From positions 1 through 64,000 of the forward strand of contig JBAYOV010000007.1 in NCBI GenBank assembly GCA_041678045.1: a stretch of DNA of 64,000 nucleotides, given 5' to 3'. Numbering within the stretch: the stretch's first letter is position 1; each line of letters begins with the position of its first letter. The notes beneath the pieces were generated by a model. The model was not told where the DNA came from, did no database searches, and saw nothing but the letters and a program-made list of their open reading frames with translations. This document shows, piece after piece, positions 43,699-52,402 of the stretch. Made by a program: the position numbers and the translations under genes. Source of the DNA: UBA2357 sp041678045. Its GTDB lineage: Bacteria; Pseudomonadota; Gammaproteobacteria; Burkholderiales; Rhodocyclaceae.

Positions 43699-44964
43699 AT
43701 GACGAATCCCACTCGAATCATGCCCGGCCTGCAAGCCGGCCCCAATGGGCTGCGCCTCGATGGCGTGGATCTGGTCAGCCTTGCCGACACACACGGCACA
43801 CCGACCTACGTATACTCGCTCGCAGCCCTGCAACAGGCCTTCGATGCCTACCGCGTCGCCCTGCAAGGGCGCCGTGCGCTGGTGTGCTATGCGGTCAAGG
43901 CGAACTCCAATCTCGGCATTCTGTCAGCCTTTGCCCGCATGGGGGCCGGCTTCGACATCGTTTCCATCGGTGAGCTGCAGCGGGTGCTGGCAGCCGGCGG
44001 CACCGCCGACAAAGTGGTGTTTTCCGGCGTGGGCAAGCGCCGCGACGAAATGCGCACCGCGCTGCAGGCCGGCATCCGCTGCTTCAACATCGAATCGGCC
44101 GCCGAACTGGACCGGCTCAACGAGGTGGCCGGCACGCTGGGCGTACGCGCTCCGGTGGCCTTCCGGGTCAACCCCGATGTCGACCCCAAGACCCATCCGT
44201 ACATTTCCACCGGCCTGAAGAGCAACAAGTTCGGTGTGGCCATTGAGGACGCTGCTGAACTGTACCGGCGTGCCGCCAGCCTGCCCAATCTGCAGGTCAG
44301 CGGCATGGCCTGCCATATCGGCTCACAACTGCTCGACCCTGCCCCCATTGCCGAAGCCGCAGACAAGCTGCTGGCGCTGGTCGACAGCCTCGCGGCGGAA
44401 GGCATCGTCCTTGATCACCTCGACTTCGGTGGCGGCCTGGGCATCCGTTACCGTGACGAAACCCCACCCACGCCCGCAGAATATCTGGCCCCCCTGCTGT
44501 CCCGCCTGGATGGGCGCCCTGAAGAAATCTGCTTCGAGCCCGGACGCTCCCTGGTCGGCAATGCCGGGTTGCTGCTCACCCGCATCGAATACCTCAAGCC
44601 GGGCAGCGAAAAGAATTTCGCCATCGTAGATGCTGCGATGAACGATCTGGCCCGTCCGGCGCTGTACGACGCCCATCACGAAGTCGTGCCGGTCGTGCCA
44701 CGCGAGGTCGCCCCACGGGTGTACGAGGTGGTCGGCCCCATCTGCGAAAGCGGCGACTTCCTCGCCCACGATCGCCCGCTTGCCGTCGCCGATGGCGACC
44801 TGCTGGCGATTCTCTCTGCCGGAGCCTACGGCATGACCATGAGTTCGAACTACAACACCCGACCGCGCGCGGCAGAGTTGATCATCGCCGATGGCCAGGC
44901 GATCACCGTGCGCCGCCGCGAACGGGTCGAAGAGCTGTACGCACTGGAAACCCCCCTGCCCTGA
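43699..44964 (+). CDS. lysA: Diaminopimelate decarboxylase
   Basis: The 421-residue PLP enzyme makes L-lysine from meso-diaminopimelate. The PLP lysine lies in VCYAVKANSNLGIL near residue 60; HIGSQLLD and the glycine loop DFGGGLGIRY follow, and the substrate-binding cysteine is in GPICESGDFLA near 350. The end includes YNTRPRAAELI. The gene is six bases after lptM and ends ten bases from a convergent gene. Confidence 0.97.
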   Translation: MTNPTRIMPGLQAGPNGLRLDGVDLVSLADTHGTPTYVYSLAALQQAFDAYRVALQGRRALVCYAVKANSNLGILSAFARMGAGFDIVSIGELQRVLAAGGTADKVVFSGVGKRRDEMRTALQAGIRCFNIESAAELDRLNEVAGTLGVRAPVAFRVNPDVDPKTHPYISTGLKSNKFGVAIEDAAELYRRAASLPNLQVSGMACHIGSQLLDPAPIAEAADKLLALVDSLAAEGIVLDHLDFGGGLGIRYRDETPPTPAEYLAPLLSRLDGRPEEICFEPGRSLVGNAGLLLTRIEYLKPGSEKNFAIVDAAMNDLARPALYDAHHEVVPVVPREVAPRVYEVVGPICESGDFLAHDRPLAVADGDLLAILSAGAYGMTMSSNYNTRPRAAELIIADGQAITVRRRERVEELYALETPLP

Positions 44965-44974
44965 CGCCCTGCCA

Positions 44975-45340
44975 TCAATGCACGCCGGCCCCGGATGCCG
45001 GCTGCACACGCCCGGCGCCCCGCTCGGACGCCTCGATCAAGGCGCGCCCGAATGCCTTCCAGGCCGGGCCGCCATGAGTGTGAATGCCCAACTCCGCACT
45101 TTCGGTCATCGTCCTGAGCATCAGCACCGACAAGGCATACAGCTCCGCACGCATGCGCTCCTGACGGTCGGGCGAGTGCAGCATGTCCCAATTGCATTCG
45201 GGCGTGCAGTTGAGCGCTTCTTGAGCATACTCGCGCAAACGTGCCTGGTCCGACCAGTCTATGCCCAGGGCAATGCCGCGCTTGACGATCTCCCGCTCCA
45301 GATCTTCCGCATCACGCGCAAAGTGTTCGAATCCGCTCAT
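44975..45340 (-). CDS. Conserved-looking protein of unknown function
   Basis: The 121-residue soluble protein is predicted mostly helical, with two cysteines in ALNCTPECNWDML and a conserved-looking core SPDRQERMRAELYALSVLMLRTM followed by ELGIHTHGGPAWKAFG. AAGGAGCAGGACGG precedes ATG 45340, a good ribosome site, so the gene is probably real. No signal peptide or known catalytic motif is seen. It stands between lysA (convergent) and dacB (divergent); neither suggests a role. Confidence 0.7.
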   Translation of the reverse strand: MSGFEHFARDAEDLEREIVKRGIALGIDWSDQARLREYAQEALNCTPECNWDMLHSPDRQERMRAELYALSVLMLRTMTESAELGIHTHGGPAWKAFGRALIEASERGAGRVQPASGAGVH

Positions 45341-45386
45341 CCGTCCTGCTCCTTGTTCCGTAAGACATTCTGTCCTTCCTGTAGCC

Positions 45387-45392
45387 TAGAAT
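45387..45392 (+). promoter_or_regulatory. Possible -10 box of dacB
   Basis: TAGAAT lies 44 bases before ATG 45436. No good -35 hexamer is found at 16-18 bp, so the call depends on the recurrence of this hexamer at other starts in the window. Confidence 0.3.
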
Positions 45393-45435
45393 ACCGCTTT
45401 TAACCGATCATTGCGCAGCGCAACAAACCTGATCC

Positions 45436-46917
45436 ATGCCCTTCTTCACGCGCACCCTGCTCCCCGCCGCCCTGCCACGCCTGCTTGCCAGGCTGGCCCT
45501 GCTCATCGCCCTCGCCACTGTGCTGCCTGCAGGGGCCAGCGCCCTGCCTGAAACCGTGAGCAAGGCCCTCGCCCAGGCGCAGATTCCGGAAAGCGCAGTG
45601 GGCATCTGGGTGCAGGGCGTCGACAGCGACCACCCCAGCCTGGCCCACAATGCCCATACAGCAATGAATCCGGCCTCGGTGATGAAACTGGTCACCGCCT
45701 ATGCGGTGCTCGACGCGCTCGGCAGTCATTACACCTGGAACACCGAAGTGCTCAGCGAAGGCGAACTCCGCAACGGCATGCTGCAGGGCAACCTGTACCT
45801 GCGGGGCAGTGGCGATCCGGTGCTCGACTTCAAGCGCCTGTGGTCGCTGCTGCGCCAGGTTCGCGCCAGCGGCATTGGACATGTCACCGGCGACATCGTG
45901 CTCGACGCCTCGGCGCTGAACCTCCCCGGCCACGATCCCCACGCCTTTGACGGGCGTGGCCTGCGCCCCTACAACAGCGGACCTTACGGGTTGCTGCTGC
46001 ATTTCAACACCCTGGGGTTGAGCCTCACGCCCGGCACGCGGGCCGGCGAGGCGGTCTCCCTGCAGCCACAACAACCACTGGCCGGCCTGAAGGTCGCTAA
46101 CCGGCTGGTCACGTCAACCGGAAACTGCGGCGCCTGGTGGTACACAAATCTGGACGCCAGCCTGCAGCCCGGGGCCAACGGCGCTCCGCCCGAACTGGTC
46201 ATTTCCGGCAACCTGCCTGCAGCCTGCGGCCGGCGCGAATGGGCCACCGCCCCGCTGCCACCGGAGGCCTATGCCAGCGCACTGGTGGCCGGACTGTGGG
46301 CCGAACTGGGCGGCACGCTGGATGGCCGCGTGCGCGAAGGACAGGCCACGACTGCCGCGCGTCGCCTGCTCACCGACACCTCGCCTGCGCTGGCCGAAGT
46401 CGTGCGTGAAATGAACAAATGGTCGAGCAACGTGATCGCCCGGCAACTGCTGGCCACGCTGGGCCGGGTGCACGGCGGCGCCGGCGGCATGCTCGATGCA
46501 GTCAGCGCAGGCGCCGGGGTGGTGAAGGCCAGGATGGCCGAAGACGGCATCGATACCCGCACACTGGTCATCGAGAACGGCTCCGGGTTGTCGCGCATCG
46601 AACGCATTGCGCCAGCCGCCCTGGGCCATGTGCTGCAGGTCGTCTGGCGCAGCCCCTACATGCCGGAATTCATCGCAGCCCTGCCAGTCGCCGGACAGGA
46701 TGGCACCGCCCGCCGACGCCTGCAGGACAGCCCCGCGCGGGGACAAGCCCACATCAAAACCGGCACCATCAATGGGGTGCAGGCCATCAGCGGCTACCTG
46801 CTCGACCGCCACGGACGGCGCCATGTCGTGGTGATGATGGTCAATCACCCCAGGGCCGCAGACAGCCGGACCGCCCAGGATGCCCTGCTCGAATGGGTGT
46901 GGAGCCGCCCGCGCTGA
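45436..46917 (+). CDS. dacB: D-alanyl-D-alanine carboxypeptidase/endopeptidase (PBP4)
   Basis: The 493-residue periplasmic enzyme trims and cleaves peptidoglycan cross-links. A signal peptide (about 1-37) ends after LPAGASA. The catalytic serine motif is NPASVMKLVT (SxxK), the second is KWSSNVIARQL (SxN), and the third is HIKTGTINGVQAISG (KTG). The large insertion between the first two motifs is typical of PBP4 (class C). ATG 45436 places the signal peptide correctly. It converges on ubiD with 38 bases between. Confidence 0.95.
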   Translation: MPFFTRTLLPAALPRLLARLALLIALATVLPAGASALPETVSKALAQAQIPESAVGIWVQGVDSDHPSLAHNAHTAMNPASVMKLVTAYAVLDALGSHYTWNTEVLSEGELRNGMLQGNLYLRGSGDPVLDFKRLWSLLRQVRASGIGHVTGDIVLDASALNLPGHDPHAFDGRGLRPYNSGPYGLLLHFNTLGLSLTPGTRAGEAVSLQPQQPLAGLKVANRLVTSTGNCGAWWYTNLDASLQPGANGAPPELVISGNLPAACGRREWATAPLPPEAYASALVAGLWAELGGTLDGRVREGQATTAARRLLTDTSPALAEVVREMNKWSSNVIARQLLATLGRVHGGAGGMLDAVSAGAGVVKARMAEDGIDTRTLVIENGSGLSRIERIAPAALGHVLQVVWRSPYMPEFIAALPVAGQDGTARRRLQDSPARGQAHIKTGTINGVQAISGYLLDRHGRRHVVVMMVNHPRAADSRTAQDALLEWVWSRPR

Positions 46918-46955
46918 GGCTGCGCCCCGGCCGGGCCACTGCACGCCCCCGTCCG

Positions 46956-48446
46956 TCACAGGCCATAGTCTTTCCAGCGCTGATCCACCCGGGTCTTCAC
47001 CGCCTCATCCATCACGATCGGCCGCCCCCATTCGCGCTGGGTTTCGCCCGGCCACTTGTTGGTGGCGTCCAGCCCCATCTTGCTGCCCAGGCCGGCCACC
47101 GGACTGGCAAAATCCAGATAATCGATCGGCGTGTTATCCACCAGCGTGGTGTCGCGGGTCGCATCCACCCGGGTGGTCATGGCCCAGATCACTTCCTTCC
47201 AGTCGCGGATATCCACATCCTCATCGACGACGATGATGAACTTGGTGTACATGAACTGGCGCAGAAAGCTCCAGATGCCGAACATCACGCGCTTGGCATG
47301 ACCCGGATACTGCTTGCGGATGCTCACCACGGCCAGCCGGTAGGAGCAGCCCTCAGGTGGCAGATAAAAGTCCACGATCTCGGGAAACTGCCGCTGCAGC
47401 AACGGCACGAACACCTCGTTCAGCGCCACCCCGAGCATGGCCGGCTCGTCCGGTGGTTTGCCGGTATAGGTCGAGTGGTAGATCGGGTTGCGACGCAGGG
47501 TAATGCGCTCCACGGTGAAGACCGGGAATTCGGCCACCTCATTGTAATAACCGGTGTGATCGCCATACGGCCCCTCGGGGGCCATGTCACCCGGATGAAT
47601 CGCCCCTTCCAGCACGATTTCGGCCGAAGCCGGCACCTGCAGCTCGTTTCCGAGACATTTCACCAGTTCGGTCTTCGCACCCCGCAACAGTCCGGCAAAC
47701 TGATACTCCGACAAGGTGTCCGGAACCGGTGTCACCGCGCCCAGGATGGTGGCCGGATCGCAGCCCAGCACCACCGCCACCGGAAAGGGCTCTCCGGGGT
47801 GAGCCTTGCCATGGTCACGAAAGTCCAGCGCGCCGCCGCGATGCGCCAGCCAGCGCATGATCAGGCGATTGCGTCCCAGCACCTGCTGCCGGTAAATGCC
47901 CAGGTTCTGGCGCTTCTTGTGCGGCCCCCGGGTCACCACCAACCCCCAGGTAATCAGCGGGGCAGCATCCCCCGGCCAGCAATGCTGGATCGGCAGCCGG
48001 GCAAGGTCCACCTCGTCCCCTTCCCACACCACCTGCTGACAGGGCGCAGAACGGATTTCCTTGGGGGCCATGTTGAGCACCTGCCGGAGCACCGGCAGCT
48101 TTTCCCATGCATCCTTCAGCCCCCGGGGCGGTTCAGGCTCCTTCAGATAGGCCAGCAACTTGCCCACCTCACGCAGCGGGGTACTCCAGTTGCCATCGGC
48201 CACATCCTCGCCCATGCCCATCGCCACCCGCTGCGGCGTGCCGAACAGGTTTGCCAGCACCGGAATGGCCTGCGGCACCCCCCGGGTCACCGGTTTCTCG
48301 AACAGCAGCGCAGGTCCGCCGGCTCGCAGCACCCGGTCGGCAATCTCGGTCATTTCAAGATAGGTGTCGACCGGCACGCTGATCCGCTTCAACTCACCCC
48401 GGGCTTCGAGCTGCGCGATGAAGTCGCGCAAATCCTTATAGTCCAT
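46956..48446 (-). CDS. ubiD: 4-hydroxy-3-polyprenylbenzoate decarboxylase
   Basis: The 496-residue protein is a prenylated-FMN-dependent decarboxylase of ubiquinone biosynthesis. It begins MDYKDLRDFIAQLEARGELKRI, the family start, and shows CWPGDAAPLITWGLVVTRGP, YRQQVLGRNRLIMRWLAHRGGA, the GPYGDHTGYYN loop and RRNPIYHSTYTGKPPDEP. It needs flavin from UbiX, which is not in this window. It is divergent from the autotransporter gene across 159 bases. Confidence 0.96.
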   Translation of the reverse strand: MDYKDLRDFIAQLEARGELKRISVPVDTYLEMTEIADRVLRAGGPALLFEKPVTRGVPQAIPVLANLFGTPQRVAMGMGEDVADGNWSTPLREVGKLLAYLKEPEPPRGLKDAWEKLPVLRQVLNMAPKEIRSAPCQQVVWEGDEVDLARLPIQHCWPGDAAPLITWGLVVTRGPHKKRQNLGIYRQQVLGRNRLIMRWLAHRGGALDFRDHGKAHPGEPFPVAVVLGCDPATILGAVTPVPDTLSEYQFAGLLRGAKTELVKCLGNELQVPASAEIVLEGAIHPGDMAPEGPYGDHTGYYNEVAEFPVFTVERITLRRNPIYHSTYTGKPPDEPAMLGVALNEVFVPLLQRQFPEIVDFYLPPEGCSYRLAVVSIRKQYPGHAKRVMFGIWSFLRQFMYTKFIIVVDEDVDIRDWKEVIWAMTTRVDATRDTTLVDNTPIDYLDFASPVAGLGSKMGLDATNKWPGETQREWGRPIVMDEAVKTRVDQRWKDYGL

Positions 48447-48605
48447 TTCGATATCGTGTCTGGCAGATTGCTGGAAAATTCACACTCACGCACGCATTCT
48501 AAGGCGCGAAGCGACTCTGACCACGCAGACAGCCGACAAATTCCCGTCGCCGGCCAAGCGTTGTATCATGGCCTGCGCATAACTCATTCCTCACGAGGAG
48601 ACACC

Positions 48606-50423
48606 ATGATCCGCCCCCGCCTGCTCGCCGTGCTCACCGGCCTCTGTACCGCCAGCCTGTTCGCCCCTCATGCTGCAGCCACCCAAGCCAGCGCGGCCGT
48701 GTTCTTTGGTGACAGCCTGAGCGACGCCGGCAATTTCGCCCCGCTGCTCCCCCCCGGCACCGGACGCTTCACCACCAACCCCGGCCCGGTGTGGAGTGAA
48801 GTGTTCGCGGCAGGGCGAGGCTGGGATGCCACGGCCGCCAGCATCGGGGGTTTCAACTTCGCCACCGGCGGCAGCCGCATCAGCGAGCAGCCGGGTTTTC
48901 CGGCCAACCCGCCGACGGCGCTGGCGCCCTCGCTGCGCCAGCAAATCGACAGCTACCTCGCCCTCAACGGCGGGCAGGCGCGCAGCAATGCACTGCACTC
49001 GGTGTGGGCCGGTGCCAACGACATCTTCTTCATTGCCAACAGCAACCCCGCTCAGGGTCCTGCCTACATCCAGCAGACGGCTGCTGAAGCGGTCGCCGAA
49101 ATTGCCCGGCTGAGCGCAGCGGGCGCACGGCACATCATGGTGTTCAACCTGCCCGACATTGGCTCGACGCCGTTCGGGCAGGCCCAGGGGCCCACGGCAG
49201 CGGTCGGACTCTCCGCGCTGGCTTCGGGCTACAACCAGCTGCTGTTCGCCGGGCTGGCCGCCGAAGGCATCGAAGTGATTGCGCTGGATGCCTTCGGTCT
49301 GCTGGGTGAAGTACAAAACAGCCCACTGCACTACGGTTTCCTCAACGCCATCGCCCCGGCCTGCGGCAGCACGCCGTCGCTGCTGTGCACCCAGGCGGAT
49401 TTCGTGGCACCGGATGCCGATCAGGACTTCGTGTTCGCGGACGGCGTACACCCCGGTACCGCAGCGCATGCCCTCCTCGCGCAGTATGTCGAGGGCGTGC
49501 TGGGTTCAGCCCACTACATCGGCCAGCTGCCCGAGCTGGCCGTGCTCAACCAGCGTGCCCTGTCGCGCCAGCTGTGGCGCAGCGCGCAAATCGGCATGAG
49601 CACCACCCAGGTCGGCCAGTCCAGCGCCTGGGCAAGTGCCGGAGGCGGCAATGCCGGTATTGCACAGGCCGACGGCTCCGCCCTCAACCTCTCGGTGGGC
49701 GTGGAGCGCCGCCTCAGCGAACAGCTGCTCGGCGGCGCCGCCCTGTCGTTCTCCCGCATGAAGCCGGACTGGGGTACGGCCGGCGACTATCGGCTCAACG
49801 ACCGCAGCCTGAGCCTGTATGGTGCCTGGCGGGCCGACGCCCTGTCAGTGAGTGCCGCCCTGTCGTATGCCGACCTGTCCTACCGCAGCAACCGCCAGAT
49901 TCAACTCGGGGCGGCCACACGCAGCCTGCGTGGCGACACCGACGGCTCACGCCTGGCAGCCGGGCTGGAGCTGGCCTATGCCCTCGAACAAGGCAGTCTG
50001 CGCCACGGACCGCTTGCCAGCCTGCTCTGGCAACGGGTGAAGGTGGACGGTTTTGACGAGCACGCCACCGATGGCAGCCGCTCCAGCAATCTCACCCACA
50101 CCTCGCAGAAACGTGAATCCACCGTGGTGTCGGCCGGCTGGCAGGCGATGCTGCATGCCGGCCGCTGGACGCCCTACGGCAGCGTGCTGCTCAACCACGA
50201 CTTTGACGCCGGCACGCGCACCCTGCGCATGCGGGGCACGGCCAGCGATGCCTTCTTCGGCCTGAGCACGAGCGCCACGCCCGACACCTATGTCAGCCTG
50301 AATGCAGGCGCGCTGTGGCACATCGGTCAACAGGCCATGCTGGACATCAACATCGATGCCCAGCCCCGCCGCAAGGGCATGGAGGACACCCGGGTAACGG
50401 TTGGCCTGCGCATGCCTTTCTGA
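48606..50423 (+). CDS. GDSL-esterase autotransporter (EstA-like)
   Basis: The 605-residue outer-membrane protein has a signal peptide (about 1-23, ending PHAAA), a GDSL hydrolase passenger (about 28-315) and an autotransporter beta-barrel (about 340-605). The nucleophile block is FFGDSLSDAGN, the oxyanion Gly and Asn appear in GFNFATGGS and WAGANDIFF, and the catalytic Asp-His lies in FADGVHPGTAAH. The barrel ends in RVTVGLRMPF with a terminal Phe, as required for BAM recognition. ATG 48606 has GAGGAG about eight bases upstream. The frame stays open for another 2 kb upstream through dacB and ubiD, but that is not coding. EstA-type proteins cleave lipid esters and affect rhamnolipid production and motility in Pseudomonas. 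Confidence 0.92.
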   Translation: MIRPRLLAVLTGLCTASLFAPHAAATQASAAVFFGDSLSDAGNFAPLLPPGTGRFTTNPGPVWSEVFAAGRGWDATAASIGGFNFATGGSRISEQPGFPANPPTALAPSLRQQIDSYLALNGGQARSNALHSVWAGANDIFFIANSNPAQGPAYIQQTAAEAVAEIARLSAAGARHIMVFNLPDIGSTPFGQAQGPTAAVGLSALASGYNQLLFAGLAAEGIEVIALDAFGLLGEVQNSPLHYGFLNAIAPACGSTPSLLCTQADFVAPDADQDFVFADGVHPGTAAHALLAQYVEGVLGSAHYIGQLPELAVLNQRALSRQLWRSAQIGMSTTQVGQSSAWASAGGGNAGIAQADGSALNLSVGVERRLSEQLLGGAALSFSRMKPDWGTAGDYRLNDRSLSLYGAWRADALSVSAALSYADLSYRSNRQIQLGAATRSLRGDTDGSRLAAGLELAYALEQGSLRHGPLASLLWQRVKVDGFDEHATDGSRSSNLTHTSQKRESTVVSAGWQAMLHAGRWTPYGSVLLNHDFDAGTRTLRMRGTASDAFFGLSTSATPDTYVSLNAGALWHIGQQAMLDINIDAQPRRKGMEDTRVTVGLRMPF

Positions 50424-50425
50424 AC

Positions 50426-50995
50426 ATGGTCGGCGAACCCGGACACGTCGAGCGCGCCCTGCACGAGCAGATCGAACTGCAGGCTCACGATCCGCACTGG
50501 GCGCGTCTGTTCGAGGAGGAGGCGGCCCGGCTGCGCGCCCTGCTGCCGCCCGAGTTGATCGGGCGCATCGAGCACTTCGGCAGCACCGCCGTACCCGGCC
50601 TGAGTGCCAAGCCCATCGTGGACATGCTGGTGGAGGTGCGTTCGCTGGAAGAGGTTGCCAGCCGTATCGCACCGCTGCTGCAGGCGCAGGGCTATGAGTA
50701 CTTCTGGCGTGCCCGCTCGAACAGCGATCCGCGCCCCGCCTACACCTGGTTCATCCGGCGTGATGCGCAGGGCCGACGTACCCATCACATCCATTGCCTG
50801 ACCCGGGACTCTGCGGAATGGGCCCGCCTGGCCTTCCGCGACCATCTGCTTGCCCACCCGGAAACGGCCCGTGAATACGACCGGCTGAAGCGGCAGATTG
50901 CCGCCGAACATCCGAACGACCGGGTGGCCTACGCCCGCGCGAAAACCGACTTCATCCGCAGGGTGACCGCCCTCGCCTTGCGCGAGCGCAGCTGA
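50426..50995 (+). CDS. GrpB-family (UPF0157) nucleotidyltransferase-fold protein
   Basis: The 189-residue protein carries the GrpB signature: IEHFGSTAVPGLSAKPIVDMLVEV near 42-62, followed by HHIHCLTRDSAEW and LAFRDHLLAHPETAREYDRLK. The fold resembles nucleotidyltransferases; the molecular role is not established. ATG 50426 lies two bases after the autotransporter stop, so translation is probably coupled, though no functional link is evident. It converges on the crotonase gene with 20 bases between. Confidence 0.88.
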   Translation: MVGEPGHVERALHEQIELQAHDPHWARLFEEEAARLRALLPPELIGRIEHFGSTAVPGLSAKPIVDMLVEVRSLEEVASRIAPLLQAQGYEYFWRARSNSDPRPAYTWFIRRDAQGRRTHHIHCLTRDSAEWARLAFRDHLLAHPETAREYDRLKRQIAAEHPNDRVAYARAKTDFIRRVTALALRERS

Positions 50996-51015
50996 CCCCG
51001 CCGGCCGTTCCCTCC

Positions 51016-51816
51016 TCAGTCCCCCCGGAAGGAGGGTTTGCGCTTTTCGAGGAAGGCGCTCACGCCCTCGACGAAATCTGCACTGGCGCCACAACGGGCG
51101 AAAGCCTCCGCCTCGTCCTGCAAGGCGCTTTCGAGCTGGGTCTGGGGGTTGGCCGCAAGCAGGCGCTTGATCTCGCCATAGGCATGGCGCGGCCCGGCCT
51201 TCAGCCGTGCCACCAGATCGGCCACCGCACTGTCCAACTCGGCGAGCGGGACCACCCGATTCACCAACCCCAGCCGCTCAGCCTGCGCGGCATCGAAGCG
51301 TTCAGCAAGCAACAACAACTCCATGGCCTTGCGCCGGCCCAGCATACGCGGCAGGAAATAGGACATGCCACCGTCGGCCGGCAGGCCGATGGACGCATAC
51401 GCGGTGGTGAACTTCGCGTTGTCCGCGCTCACCACCAGATCACAACCCAGCATCAGCGACAGCCCGAAACCCGCGCAGGCCCCGCGCACCCTGGCAACCA
51501 CCGGCTGCGGCAGGGCCTGCAGGATTTCCACCGTCGGATTGATCTGCCGCTCGATCATCGCCTTGAATGTGACCTGACGGGCGGCAGGCGTCTGATCGAA
51601 ATGGCGGGCGAAATCCTTCAGGTCACCCCCCGCCATGAAATGCTCGCCCGCGCCGGTCACAAGCACCACCTCCACATCCCTGCGCTCACGCAGCGCGCGC
51701 ACCGCCACGTTGAGGTCCTCCATCATCTCCACCGACAGCGCGTTGAGCGCCTCGGGTCGGTTGAGCGTCAGCGTCGCCACACCTTCGGCAACGTCCAACA
51801 ATACGGTATTCGCCAT
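51016..51816 (-). CDS. Enoyl-CoA hydratase/isomerase-family protein (PaaG-like)
   Basis: The 266-residue crotonase has the oxyanion-hole segments FMAGGDLKDF and GACAGFGLSLMLGCDLVV, and the ending EGVSAFLEKRKPSFRGD. At the position of the usual second catalytic Glu it has GLPADGGMSYFLP, that is Asp, as in PaaG-type isomerases; the first Glu position is also not Glu. Isomerase activity on a dienoyl- or enoyl-CoA is therefore more likely than hydration. It is the last gene of the beta-oxidation run. Confidence 0.85.
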   Translation of the reverse strand: MANTVLLDVAEGVATLTLNRPEALNALSVEMMEDLNVAVRALRERRDVEVVLVTGAGEHFMAGGDLKDFARHFDQTPAARQVTFKAMIERQINPTVEILQALPQPVVARVRGACAGFGLSLMLGCDLVVSADNAKFTTAYASIGLPADGGMSYFLPRMLGRRKAMELLLLAERFDAAQAERLGLVNRVVPLAELDSAVADLVARLKAGPRHAYGEIKRLLAANPQTQLESALQDEAEAFARCGASADFVEGVSAFLEKRKPSFRGD

Positions 51817-51864
51817 GTCGTCTCCATCGGGGCTTGCATGAGGGCAGCACTGCCGTGCGCACCT

Positions 51865-52380
51865 TCATCGGGTACTGCGTTGTTCGAGTTTTGCCTTGTA
51901 ACATGCCTGAGTGGCGATGTAGACGGTTTTTTCAAGCTCCACATGCAAACGGCCTTGTGCATCGGTCAACGCCACCGAAAAACTGCGCTCGGTCTCGCCC
52001 GAGACCGCCAATGCCTTGCGCACGGCCTCGACATCCTGCTCGCTGACATGAAAATCGGCATACAGGTGGGTGCGCCCCGGCCGCCGGTAGCGGATGCTGC
52101 CGGCCTTGTCCCAGACCACATAGCCATCGCCCAGCCCGATGGCCAGGAGCATCGCGAACATCGGGTCGGTCGCCGCGTACAAGGCCCCGCCAAACAAGGC
52201 CCCGGCCGGATTCACCGTACGCCAGGAGTGACGTAGGCGAATCCGGATGGTGCGCAGATCGTCCGACACATGAATGACCCGCCCCCCACTGGCCCGGTAC
52301 GATGGATAGAGATTGAAACCGAGACGCAGCAGACGCGCACGATAGCGCGCAGGGACTCGGTCGAGCAGCCTGGGTCGCAT
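51865..52380 (-). CDS. DUF4442-type hotdog thioesterase-like protein
   Basis: The 171-residue protein has the hotdog layout of DUF4442 proteins: a basic N-terminus (PARYRARLLRLGFNLYPSY), RNT-like strands with RTVNPAGALFGGALYAATDPMFAM on the central helix, and YRRPGRTHLYADFHV. The related domain often hydrolyses acyl-CoA. It lies 22 bases after the thiolase stop and 48 before the crotonase gene on the same strand, so it is part of the fatty-acid operon. Confidence 0.82.
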   Translation of the reverse strand: MRPRLLDRVPARYRARLLRLGFNLYPSYRASGGRVIHVSDDLRTIRIRLRHSWRTVNPAGALFGGALYAATDPMFAMLLAIGLGDGYVVWDKAGSIRYRRPGRTHLYADFHVSEQDVEAVRKALAVSGETERSFSVALTDAQGRLHVELEKTVYIATQACYKAKLEQRSTR

Positions 52381-52402
52381 GTCCTGAGCCCCCGCCTGTC
52401 CC

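Noticed and set aside
46419..48605. Open frame extending about 2.2 kb upstream of the autotransporter start
   Set aside because: It runs antisense to ubiD and out of frame through dacB, has no family resemblance, and the true start at 48606 has a ribosome site and signal peptide.
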